From NCBI GenBank assembly GCA_013316395.1, contig WSMU01000026.1, forward strand, positions 1-13,563: a DNA stretch of 13,563 bases, written 5' to 3'. Below the pieces are notes generated by a model that saw only the letters and a list, made by a program, of their open reading frames with translations, had not been told where the DNA came from and searched no databases. Origin of the DNA: Alphaproteobacteria bacterium (GTDB lineage Bacteria; Pseudomonadota; Alphaproteobacteria; Rs-D84). Positions 7,927 to 13,362 of the stretch are shown one piece after another (the stretch's first letter is position 1; each line of letters begins with the position of its first letter). The translations under genes and the position numbers were made by a program.

Positions 7927-7942
7927 GATGCATCTCTTGCTT

Positions 7943-8905
7943 TTATTCTTGTGTTTCCCGACCCGCGGTCCAACCTTCTATCCGGCGGATTACCCGCGCA
8001 ACTTGCCATAGCTGGGAATCATCAAGACTATGCAGCGGTGTGCTTAGCGCTACGCCGGTTTCGTTTGACACTTGCTGCTGATAAGATGATGTGTTATTCC
8101 CGTCTGATGGCGGTGCCCATGCACTGATAGCCTGGGCCAGGGTTTTCGCCTGATATCTGGGGGTTTTTAGCAGTAAAATAATCGCATCCATGCCGGTCTG
8201 TTCGTCGGGGAATGCGGCAAATCCGCCCGCGCGCCCAATGCTGCCGGCGCTATCGGTAAATCGGCCGGGGCGTATGTTGCCCGGATTATTATTGCGCCAT
8301 GCGCGTGTGCCGCTGCTGCGTCGGGTTTGGGATTGGTTTGTGTATGTATATACCACGTCACGGCCAGACTCGTGCGCACGAATAGGGTGGCTGGCCACGC
8401 TATTTTGCTCTGGCGTGTTAACGGTGGATTCGGCCTCCTCATTACTGGCCGGGGCGTTGTCGGGTGCTGCAATTACCCCTGTGTCATATATATCAAACTC
8501 TTCGTATAGGTCGTCGCTTTGCCGGGCCAGGCGTGTGTTCCGTGCCGCCAGCATTTCCTGAACATCTGCAATTGAAATTTCTGCCGTGCTGCAGCCGCGC
8601 CTAAATAAATCGTCACCAAATATTACATTTATGATAGGGCCTGCGGCCGATACGATGCCCAGTATTAAAATTAGATTTCGCAGGTTTGTGAATATATCAT
8701 TTTTCGCACCGCGAATCATGGATATCGCCCAACCGAACAGCAGCAGGCCCGTTGCGCCTACAACGGCCAGCCATGCATATTCCGCAAAAGTTGCAAATGC
8801 ACGCAGAACACATGCGGGGTCTTCGATATATATGAATTGCGCGTCCGCACCGTGCACCCGGAATCCGGCATTTTGCATCAGTCGAAGAATTTGTTCTGTA
8901 TCCAT
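7943..8905 (-). CDS. Two-TM membrane protein with a phage-type RNNNPGN domain
   Basis: Residues 1-105 carry two hydrophobic segments (about 42-64 and 77-97). A polar, Glu/Asn/Ser-rich linker runs from about 105 to 198. The C-terminal domain (about 199-313) begins GTRAWRNNNPGNIRPG and contains GGFAAFPDEQTGMDAI and SAWAPPSDGNNTSSY. This pattern is familiar from phage virion and prophage proteins that are often labelled structural or predicted muralytic. Its enzymatic activity is not established here. The same domain occurs in the secreted protein at 10608-11312, including an identical 12-residue stretch. Middle gene of a three-gene operon, 20 nt behind the acidic-protein gene and 16 nt before the next. 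The two-TM arrangement would place the C-terminal domain on the same side as the N-terminus unless one segment is not membrane-spanning, so topology needs testing. Confidence 0.75.
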   Translation of the reverse strand: MDTEQILRLMQNAGFRVHGADAQFIYIEDPACVLRAFATFAEYAWLAVVGATGLLLFGWAISMIRGAKNDIFTNLRNLILILGIVSAAGPIINVIFGDDLFRRGCSTAEISIADVQEMLAARNTRLARQSDDLYEEFDIYDTGVIAAPDNAPASNEEAESTVNTPEQNSVASHPIRAHESGRDVVYTYTNQSQTRRSSGTRAWRNNNPGNIRPGRFTDSAGSIGRAGGFAAFPDEQTGMDAIILLLKTPRYQAKTLAQAISAWAPPSDGNNTSSYQQQVSNETGVALSTPLHSLDDSQLWQVARVIRRIEGWTAGRETQE

Positions 8906-8925
8906 TTATTATATGCCAAATACGT

Positions 8926-10011
8926 CTATTTTTTAGACGCGGCGGTGGTAAAGAATCCCGGGATTGTAAAGTCTTCATCATTTGCCGCGACGCCGGCCCA
9001 GCCGAATAAGTCGCCCATCAGTCCCGTGTCTTCGCGGCGCGCTTTCTTAAACGGCAGAATGTTTTTCAGTTTGCCTATTTTTCCCTGTGCCGGGGCGGGT
9101 GCCGGCGTGGGGATATTATCCTCTGCGTCGGCGAATTCTGCCGCCAACTGCTCCAGTGTTGCGTCCGCATCATCAATCTGAATCATTTCGGATTCGGGGA
9201 TGTGGGGCGTGGTGGCTGCGCTATCCTGGGGGGCGGCGGTCATGCTTGCCTCAATGTGATCCTCACGCAGGGGCGTCATGCTTTCCAATAACTGTTCCAG
9301 TGTTTTTTCCAGCGGTTCCTCCGGTGCATCATCGGCAATCATATCCTCAATCGTTGCCATAGTTGCATCTTCTGGGGTGACATCCTCTTCTTCTGGGGCT
9401 GCCTCTTCCTCCGGCGCCGCAATGATGCTTTCCGCTTCCGGTTCCGCTGTCGCGGGAATTGGGGCCGGCTCTTCGGCGCGGGCCACATTCGAAGCCAATA
9501 CGGATAGTATCGGAATTACCTTTTCAGACTGTGGCGCGGAATCTGCAACCGGTGCCGGGGCATCCGTTTCTTCGACTGCTACAACCTTGCGCGGGCGGCC
9601 GCGTGATTTTTTTATCGGCATGGCCACTTCTGCTGCCGGGGTCGGTTCTGATTCCGGCGCCGGCTGTGTTTCGGGCTCCGGCTCCGGCGTGGGGATTTCT
9701 TCTTCCAAGGCTTCCTCTTCGCAGGATGTTTCGACCGGTTCAATAATTTCTGTTGGGGTGTTAATTTCTTCTACTGTGTCAACAAATTCTTCGGGGACTT
9801 GTTCTGTTGCGCAGATGTTTTCAATAGTTTCGCATTTGGCGGTATCTGATGAATTATTAGCAGCCAATGCGTCATCACTATCGACAGGGACGCCAAATAA
9901 CACCGTATCATTCCCCAGGCCCAGTGTTGTACGCACTTCGTCAAAAGCGGCGCGTACATCTGCCATTTCAAATACTTCGCTGCCGGAAATATAGATGATT
10001 TTAGTTTTCAT
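8926..10011 (-). CDS. Acidic, low-complexity protein with AT-hook-like patch
   Basis: Not recognised. The N-terminal 45 residues (MKTKIIYISGSEVFE...) look like a small folded domain. Residues about 50-300 are rich in Glu, Pro, Ala and Thr and are probably disordered. They contain one basic patch, KKSRGRPRKV (134-143), whose GRP core resembles an AT-hook DNA-binding motif. The C-terminal 50 residues (from GKIGKLKNILPFKK) change character: basic, then hydrophobic and aromatic, ending GFFTTAASKK, suggestive of a docking segment. There is no signal peptide. First gene of the operon with the two membrane proteins downstream. A G-rich ribosome-binding-site-like run (GGGGGGG) lies 8 nt before the ATG. 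A TATAAT box is visible upstream on this strand, but no good -35 box. Composition bias limits what can be inferred. Confidence 0.7.
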   Translation of the reverse strand: MKTKIIYISGSEVFEMADVRAAFDEVRTTLGLGNDTVLFGVPVDSDDALAANNSSDTAKCETIENICATEQVPEEFVDTVEEINTPTEIIEPVETSCEEEALEEEIPTPEPEPETQPAPESEPTPAAEVAMPIKKSRGRPRKVVAVEETDAPAPVADSAPQSEKVIPILSVLASNVARAEEPAPIPATAEPEAESIIAAPEEEAAPEEEDVTPEDATMATIEDMIADDAPEEPLEKTLEQLLESMTPLREDHIEASMTAAPQDSAATTPHIPESEMIQIDDADATLEQLAAEFADAEDNIPTPAPAPAQGKIGKLKNILPFKKARREDTGLMGDLFGWAGVAANDEDFTIPGFFTTAASKK

Positions 10012-10060
10012 AAAACAAGCCCCCCCGATAATATCATGGATATTATATCATATTTTAGTG

Positions 10061-10089
10061 TTGAACGCATATAAAAAATATCTTAAACT
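10061..10089 (+). promoter_or_regulatory. Promoter of the DUF4164-zapA pair, possibly leaderless
   Basis: TTGAAC (10061-10066), a 17-nt spacer and TAAACT (10084-10089) form a reasonable sigma70-type promoter. The usual start distance puts the first transcribed base at about 10096, which is the A of the start codon. No Shine-Dalgarno sequence is present before this ATG, consistent with leaderless translation. Confidence 0.45.
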
Positions 10090-10095
10090 TATGGC

Positions 10096-10305
10096 ATGGC
10101 AGATATAAAGCAGCAGATTTTTCAAGAATTATCAGCCCTGGAAGAGGCGGCATCAAAACTGCGTGGTGCGGCTGTTATTGCGGGACGCCAAACGGATTTG
10201 GAGGTTGCGATTTTAACGGAGCAGGTACGCACCCTGCGTGACAAGAATGCCCGCGCAACCGAGATGATTGATAAGTCAATAAATATATTAAAGAATTTGA
10301 AATGA
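10096..10305 (+). CDS. DUF4164-like coiled-coil protein, next to zapA
   Basis: A 69-residue, almost entirely helical protein with heptad-like Leu/Ile spacing throughout (LEEAASKLRGAAV, LEVAILTEQVRTLRDKNA, MIDKSINILKNL). Size, composition and position directly before zapA match the DUF4164 family of alphaproteobacteria. The exact function is not known to me; a role together with ZapA in division is inferred only from linkage. Its stop codon overlaps the zapA start (ATGA), so the genes are translationally coupled. The start codon lacks a ribosome binding site and may coincide with the transcription start. Confidence 0.75.
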   Translation: MADIKQQIFQELSALEEAASKLRGAAVIAGRQTDLEVAILTEQVRTLRDKNARATEMIDKSINILKNLK

Positions 10306-10580
10306 GCGTTGTATCTATACCGATTGTTAATAAAAACTATCCCATGGGATGTGAGGACGGGCAAGAGGCGCGTCTGATAGAACTGGGGAAAATGGTTGAT
10401 ACACGTGCGCGTGAAATTTTGGATAAGATTGGCCCGCTGCCGGAAAGTGCACTGCTGGCGACATTATGCATTGTCCTTGCGGATGAGGTTAATAATAAAC
10501 CGGCCCCGACTGTTTCTGATGCCGACCTGCGCGAGATTTTGGCCCGCATCCGCGAGATAAAGCATAAGATAGCGCAATAA
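10302..10580 (+). CDS. zapA: Cell division protein ZapA
   Basis: ZapA binds FtsZ and bundles or stabilises the Z-ring at midcell. The sequence shows the family pattern: an N-terminal strand-turn (VSIPIVNKNYPMGCEDGQEARL), then LGKMVDTRAREIL and the alanine/leucine-rich helix LLATLCIVLADEV, then a C-terminal coiled-coil helix (DLREILARIREIKHKIA). At 92 residues it is typical of alphaproteobacterial ZapA. The start ATG overlaps the preceding stop codon by 4 nt, so coupling is likely. Transcription ends at the strong hairpin at 10581-10609. No 6S RNA is visible directly after it, although that is a common neighbour elsewhere. Confidence 0.88.
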   Translation: MSVVSIPIVNKNYPMGCEDGQEARLIELGKMVDTRAREILDKIGPLPESALLATLCIVLADEVNNKPAPTVSDADLREILARIREIKHKIAQ

Positions 10581-10609
10581 AAAACGCCCCAAAAGGGGCG
10601 TTTGTTTTT
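10581..10609. terminator. Strong bidirectional intrinsic terminator between zapA and the secreted-protein gene
   Basis: AAACGCCCC (10582-10590) and GGGGCGTTT (10595-10603) form a 9-bp stem with an AAAA loop. GTTTTT follows on the plus strand and A residues precede, so it can stop transcription in both directions. It ends zapA and overlaps the stop codon of the convergent gene. Confidence 0.92.
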
Positions 10610-11312
10610 ACATGCAGTTCTGCATTGTATCCATCATTGCCTTTGTTCTGGCCGATGCCAGCATTGTGGCATTATTTGTATTGCCCTTGATTTTACCTTC
10701 GCGCCAACCTTCGATAACGCAAATTGCACCGGTAATCTTTTTCATTTCTGCGGAATCCAGGTCGCATAGTTTTTTATCCAATGCAACACCTGTTAATCTG
10801 CGCAGTTGTCTTTTATATCTTTCTACATCGTTTTCGTAGGGCGGGGCATACTTTATAATTGCACTTGCAATTGTCATGTTCTTGTAGCTGTCGGACAGCA
10901 ACAAGTCCTCCAGTGCCTTGCGACCTGTTTCGTAGTCTGGAAATACTGCGAATTTGCCACCTTTGCCGATTGCGCCTTTGGCGCGTGCAAATTGACCGTA
11001 TGCCAGATTTCCCGGATTATTATTGCGCCATGCGCGTGTGCCGCCCGTGCGGCAGATTGTGTCGCCTGTGCTCATAATGTACAAGACGTCGCTCTTGCGC
11101 TCAATTGTTTTTATAGCATAAGGCTCTGTATAAGCCCATTCTTCAACATTAAGAACAGAATCAGAACTGTTATCAAGTTTTTCATACGATTTAATGGTAT
11201 ATCTTTGGCCTTCAGAGTTTATTGGCGACGCAATAGATTCTGTAAAGTGCAGCCCGCCCACAAATGTGGCAGCTCCGGCTAGCATGTATGGTACTATAAA
11301 TTTTTTCTTCAT
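10608..11312 (-). CDS. Secreted protein with a phage-type RNNNPGN domain
   Basis: Begins with a signal peptide (MKKKFIVPYMLAGAATFVGG... cleavage probably near SIA-SP, residue 29). The mature part has an unknown N-terminal segment (30-90), then a domain (about 91-203) starting GTRAWRNNNPGNLAYG, with GGKFAVFPDYETGRKAL and KYAPPYENDVERY. This is the same domain as in the two-TM protein at 7943-8905 and resembles phage virion proteins presumed to act on peptidoglycan; activity is inferred, not shown. The C-terminus (204-234) is a separate helical tail. The ATG at 11312 is preferred to a TTG at 11330, because the ribosome binding site AAAGGGG lies between them. It is preceded by leader RNA copy A and follows the other secreted-protein gene by 226 nt, probably as the second gene of one transcript. 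Confidence 0.75.
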   Translation of the reverse strand: MKKKFIVPYMLAGAATFVGGLHFTESIASPINSEGQRYTIKSYEKLDNSSDSVLNVEEWAYTEPYAIKTIERKSDVLYIMSTGDTICRTGGTRAWRNNNPGNLAYGQFARAKGAIGKGGKFAVFPDYETGRKALEDLLLSDSYKNMTIASAIIKYAPPYENDVERYKRQLRRLTGVALDKKLCDLDSAEMKKITGAICVIEGWREGKIKGNTNNATMLASARTKAMMDTMQNCM

Positions 11313-11502
11313 TGTTTTTCCCCTTTGCAATCAAACAGTCCGTGCAAAATACCCTGCGCGTTTCTGTATTTGTGTTGTTATTCGTTTTTGACTGGTTCGA
11401 CATGATAGAATGAATGTCATGTCGTACATTCAGACAGCACAGAAATTCCATGTTGCCCCGACTTGCCTTTCGGTAGCCCGCCCCGTTTCCAGGGAACCAA
11501 GG
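11313..11502 (-). promoter_or_regulatory. Structured leader RNA, copy A (before the secreted RNNNPGN gene)
   Basis: Non-coding stretch just upstream of the ATG at 11312. Read 5' to 3' on the minus strand: UUGGUU (11500-11495); UUCCC hairpin; GGGCGGGCU; a CC-GAAA-GG hairpin; AAGUCGGGG (11464-11456); UGAAUGUACG (11432-11423); an 8-bp perfect stem CGACAUGA/UCAUGUCG (11424-11417 with 11405-11398, 11-nt loop); AACCAG (11397-11392), which pairs back to UUGGUU; a linker; then UUUGAUUG (11335-11328) and the ribosome binding site. The same blocks occur in copy B, while the hairpin stems differ in sequence but pair identically. No -10 box is seen close upstream, so this copy probably lies inside the transcript of the preceding gene. 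Confidence 0.7.
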
Positions 11503-11538
11503 TTTTTTTTGCCGCGCTGCGGCGCGACCATCGATGTA

Positions 11539-12645
11539 TTAGCATCGACTAATCTGCAACTGGTGCTCCATTGCAATTTGCTCTGGCGTAGGTGCAGATA
11601 CAATTTGTTTTAAGTCGTCGCCAAAATACTTTGCATGAACCAGGCGCAGCAGTTCGTCGTGCGACAGGTCCATCAACTTTTCGGCGCTCAGTCCCGTATC
11701 GTTTTTGATATATTCAATCATTTTGTCGCGCGACATGGACTCCAGGCGCTTTAGCTCTTTTGTATATTCGATTTGCAGAATTTTCTCAATATCTGCGCTG
11801 AATACATTAGAGGTATCCCATGATTCAAAAACATCACCGATACGTTCGCGATTATGGGCGGTAAACATGTACTGGCCCGTCGGTCCTGGAACGAACTCGC
11901 CGGCTTTTATCCGACCCTCGCCCAGGAACATAATCGCATGAAATTTTGTTTTTGCCCCACGAAAGCGCGGTACAATCCAGATAGAGCCCGGACTGACCTG
12001 CGCAGCAGAGAAGTTTTTCTTCGCGAACTCCGCGGTGGCGGCCTGTCGTGCGGCTTTATCACTTGATGCGTTTATTCCGCGCTGTGCCAGGTATTTTTCC
12101 AGTGCCGCATTATATGCGGAATCGGATTTAAATACACGGCCTTCTTTTATGGCGCCGTCGTATTCCGGACGAGAGTATTTTTTGCGCATCTGGTCCTTAA
12201 AGGCGCTGCAGGCGCTTTTCCCGTTTGTCGGAATTACTTTCAGTGTGTCGCCGTTTTCATTCAAGGCGCGCATTAACTGCGTATATTGGCCATACATACA
12301 GTGCATGCCAACCGGTGCACCCGGCAGTTCGCGGCGTACTGCCGCATTATAGCCGCGTGTTCCAATTTTAGGCTGCAAGCGTTTTTGTGCGGCCAACATA
12401 TTGTCAATATACTTATCACAGGTATTAGTGGCGCGTGCCTGCAAACGTGATGCCCGGATATTATATTGCCTGCCCAGTTGAAACAAAGAAATACTTTTGG
12501 AAACCAATTTGTTTTCCAGTTGTATTTCCAGCTTAGGCATTACAAATTGCAGGGATGGCAAACTCTGAGCATTAGCAGAATTTTTACCGAATAAAATAGA
12601 GGTGCCCATTATGACATAAGGAAACACTTTCTTATAAATATTCAT
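11539..12645 (-). CDS. Secreted protein of unknown function, possible papain-like fold
   Basis: A signal peptide (residues 1-26, MNIYKKVFPYVIMGTSILFG..., probable cleavage ANA-QS) directs it out of the cytoplasm. The mature protein of about 342 residues has a helical N-terminal half. A possible papain-like arrangement is visible: Cys116 (MHCMYGQYTQ) at the start of a helix and His236 (KFHAIMFLGEG) in a strand, with Asn265 later; this recalls NlpC/P60, CHAP or related enzymes. It is weak evidence, and the family is not recognised. The C-terminal third is helical and rich in charged residues. The start ATG (12645) is set by AAAGGGGA 5 nt upstream, with the signal peptide following; an in-frame extension upstream runs into the leader RNA and is not supported. 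It is first in a likely two-gene unit with the RNNNPGN protein. Confidence 0.7.
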   Translation of the reverse strand: MNIYKKVFPYVIMGTSILFGKNSANAQSLPSLQFVMPKLEIQLENKLVSKSISLFQLGRQYNIRASRLQARATNTCDKYIDNMLAAQKRLQPKIGTRGYNAAVRRELPGAPVGMHCMYGQYTQLMRALNENGDTLKVIPTNGKSACSAFKDQMRKKYSRPEYDGAIKEGRVFKSDSAYNAALEKYLAQRGINASSDKAARQAATAEFAKKNFSAAQVSPGSIWIVPRFRGAKTKFHAIMFLGEGRIKAGEFVPGPTGQYMFTAHNRERIGDVFESWDTSNVFSADIEKILQIEYTKELKRLESMSRDKMIEYIKNDTGLSAEKLMDLSHDELLRLVHAKYFGDDLKQIVSAPTPEQIAMEHQLQISRC

Positions 12646-12849
12646 TTTATTCCCCTTTGCAATCAAACAAACGAAACGCGTGTGCATTTCATTTAGTGTT
12701 TTATTTGTTTTTTTTGATTGGTTCGTCGCGATAAAATAATAAATTCGCAACGTACATTCAAATGCGGACATTTACGGCCGCACCCCGACTTGCGGTGCTT
12801 TTATTTAAGCGCACTCGCAGCCCGCCCCAAACGGGGAACCAAGGTTTGT
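12646..12849 (-). promoter_or_regulatory. Structured leader RNA, copy B (before the secreted papain-like candidate)
   Basis: Non-coding leader from the predicted transcription start (near 12849) to the ATG at 12645. On the minus strand: UUGGUU (12842-12837); CCCC-GUUU-GGGG hairpin; GGGCGGGCU; a hairpin with GCGAGUGC and GCACCGC arms (12818-12811 with 12798-12792); AAGUCGGGG (12791-12783); an extra UGCGG/CCGCA hairpin; UGAAUGUACG; an 8-bp stem CGUUGCGA/UCGCGACG (12752-12745 with 12731-12724, one wobble, 13-nt loop); AACCAA (12723-12718), which pairs back to UUGGUU; a linker; UUUGAUUG (12667-12660) and AAAGGGG. Stems match copy A in place and length but not in sequence. Confidence 0.72.
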
Positions 12850-12855
12850 ATATAC

Positions 12856-12884
12856 AATATAGACAAAAAAATTTTGTATTTCAA
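12856..12884 (-). promoter_or_regulatory. Promoter of leader RNA copy B and the secreted-protein genes
   Basis: On the minus strand TTGAAA (12884-12879), a 17-nt spacer containing an A/T-tract, and TATATT (12861-12856) form a good sigma70-type promoter. Transcription would start about 12849, roughly 7 nt before the first paired base of the structured leader. Confidence 0.65.
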
Positions 12885-12930
12885 GTAAAAAATAAAGGAA
12901 AATAAATAAAGCCCGCGCGCTGTGGCAAAT

Positions 12931-12962
12931 GATAAAAAGCCCCCGGTTAACGAGGGCTTTTG
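12931..12962 (-). terminator. Rho-independent terminator of the FKBP lipoprotein gene
   Basis: On the minus strand AAGCCCTCG (12959-12951) pairs with CGGGGGCTT (12945-12937) around a 5-nt loop, with one G-U wobble, followed by a T-run. It begins 4 nt past the stop codon at 12966 and separates this gene from the leader-controlled unit downstream. Confidence 0.85.
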
Positions 12963-12965
12963 GAC

Positions 12966-13295
12966 TTATTCTTTGATAATATCTTGTACGGTTACCTTAA
13001 ATACAACGTCCTTGCCCGCCAGTTCCGGTACATACTGGGTCGGGAATGTGATGTTAATATCACGTGTCTCACCTTTTTCCATGCCTACCAGTTGTTCTTC
13101 AAAGCCCGGAACGAACTGACCGCTGCCCAGCTTTAACGGAAAACCGGTTGCGGTGCCGCCTTCAAACTGAACATCGCCCAGGAAACCCGCAAAGTCAATA
13201 ATAACCGTGTCGCCATTCTGGGCGCCGGCGTTGCTGTCACATGCGCCCAATGCCAGTGCGCCGCACAATGTGGCCGCAGTCATAAGTTTTTTCAT
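12966..13295 (-). CDS. Lipoprotein FKBP-type peptidyl-prolyl isomerase
   Basis: A short 109-residue protein. An N-terminal lipoprotein signal peptide (MKKLMTAATLCGALALGAC) ends in the lipobox LGAC (lipidated Cys19, followed by Asp). The FKBP domain (about residues 28-107) resembles the isomerase domain of trigger factor: IIDFAG, FEGGTA (44-49), LGSGQFVPGFEEQLVGM (56-72), KGE (74-76), FPTQYV and a C-terminal LAGKDVVFKVTV strand. It is therefore a periplasmic-facing folding catalyst anchored by lipid. Asp after the Cys retains lipoproteins in the inner membrane of enterobacteria; whether that rule holds here is unknown. A strong ribosome binding site (AAAAGGGG) precedes the ATG. The FKBP domain is minimal, with no dimerisation region like that of FkpA or Mip. 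Confidence 0.85.
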   Translation of the reverse strand: MKKLMTAATLCGALALGACDSNAGAQNGDTVIIDFAGFLGDVQFEGGTATGFPLKLGSGQFVPGFEEQLVGMEKGETRDINITFPTQYVPELAGKDVVFKVTVQDIIKE

Positions 13296-13318
13296 CCTTT
13301 TCCCCTTTTGTTAAAATT

Positions 13319-13344
13319 AAAAGCGCTTTTATCATAGCGCTTTT
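13319..13344 (-). terminator. Hairpin terminator between the edge gene and the FKBP gene
   Basis: AAAAGCGCT (13319-13327) and AGCGCTTTT (13336-13344) form a perfect 9-bp stem with an 8-nt loop. On the minus strand TTTTAATTTT follows, as expected of an intrinsic terminator for the gene ending at 13363. Part of it overlaps the likely promoter of the FKBP gene. Confidence 0.7.
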
Positions 13345-13359
13345 AAAAATTTTCGTCCA
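13331..13359 (-). promoter_or_regulatory. Candidate promoter of the FKBP gene, inside the terminator hairpin
   Basis: On the minus strand TGGACG (13359-13354), a 17-nt spacer and TATGAT (13336-13331) form a moderate promoter. The -10 box lies in the loop of the upstream terminator hairpin, so a transcript starting near 13324 would begin within the second arm and not form it. The -35 box matches only 4/6. Confidence 0.35.
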
Positions 13360-13362
13360 TGT

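Noticed and set aside
8280..8313. The 34-nt repeat shared with 11011-11044 as an attachment or recombination site
   Set aside because: It lies wholly inside two homologous coding regions and encodes the shared core motif of the RNNNPGN domain, so coding conservation explains it. No integrase or element boundaries are seen.
8926..10011. Plus-strand reading frame of 238 residues at 9278-9994 opposite the acidic protein
   Set aside because: It is very rich in Ser, Ala and Gly, as expected when a Glu/Ala/Pro-rich gene is read backwards. It has no start signal, and the minus-strand gene has clear operon spacing.
10581..10612. 6S RNA after zapA
   Set aside because: 6S RNA often follows zapA, but here only a short terminator and then the convergent gene's stop are found, with no room for it.
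11212..11451. Upstream reading frame in leader copy A with a peptide like one in leader copy B (NQSK... and LIAKG in both)
   Set aside because: The similar peptides come from conserved RNA blocks, including the ribosome binding site. Start codons and frames relative to the main gene are not shared: the frame is in line with the gene in copy B but shifted in copy A. Stem changes are compensatory for pairing instead of silent for coding, so an RNA element explains it better than a leader peptide.
11511..11528. GC-rich hairpin after the secreted-protein gene as an intrinsic terminator
   Set aside because: On the minus strand it is followed by A residues, not by a T-run, so it does not fit intrinsic termination in that direction. 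A role in processing or pausing remains possible.
12646..12771. In-frame N-terminal extension of the secreted-protein gene to 12771
   Set aside because: It would read through the structured leader and its ribosome binding site, and put 42 residues before a clear signal peptide. The ATG at 12645 with AAAGGGGA upstream is better.
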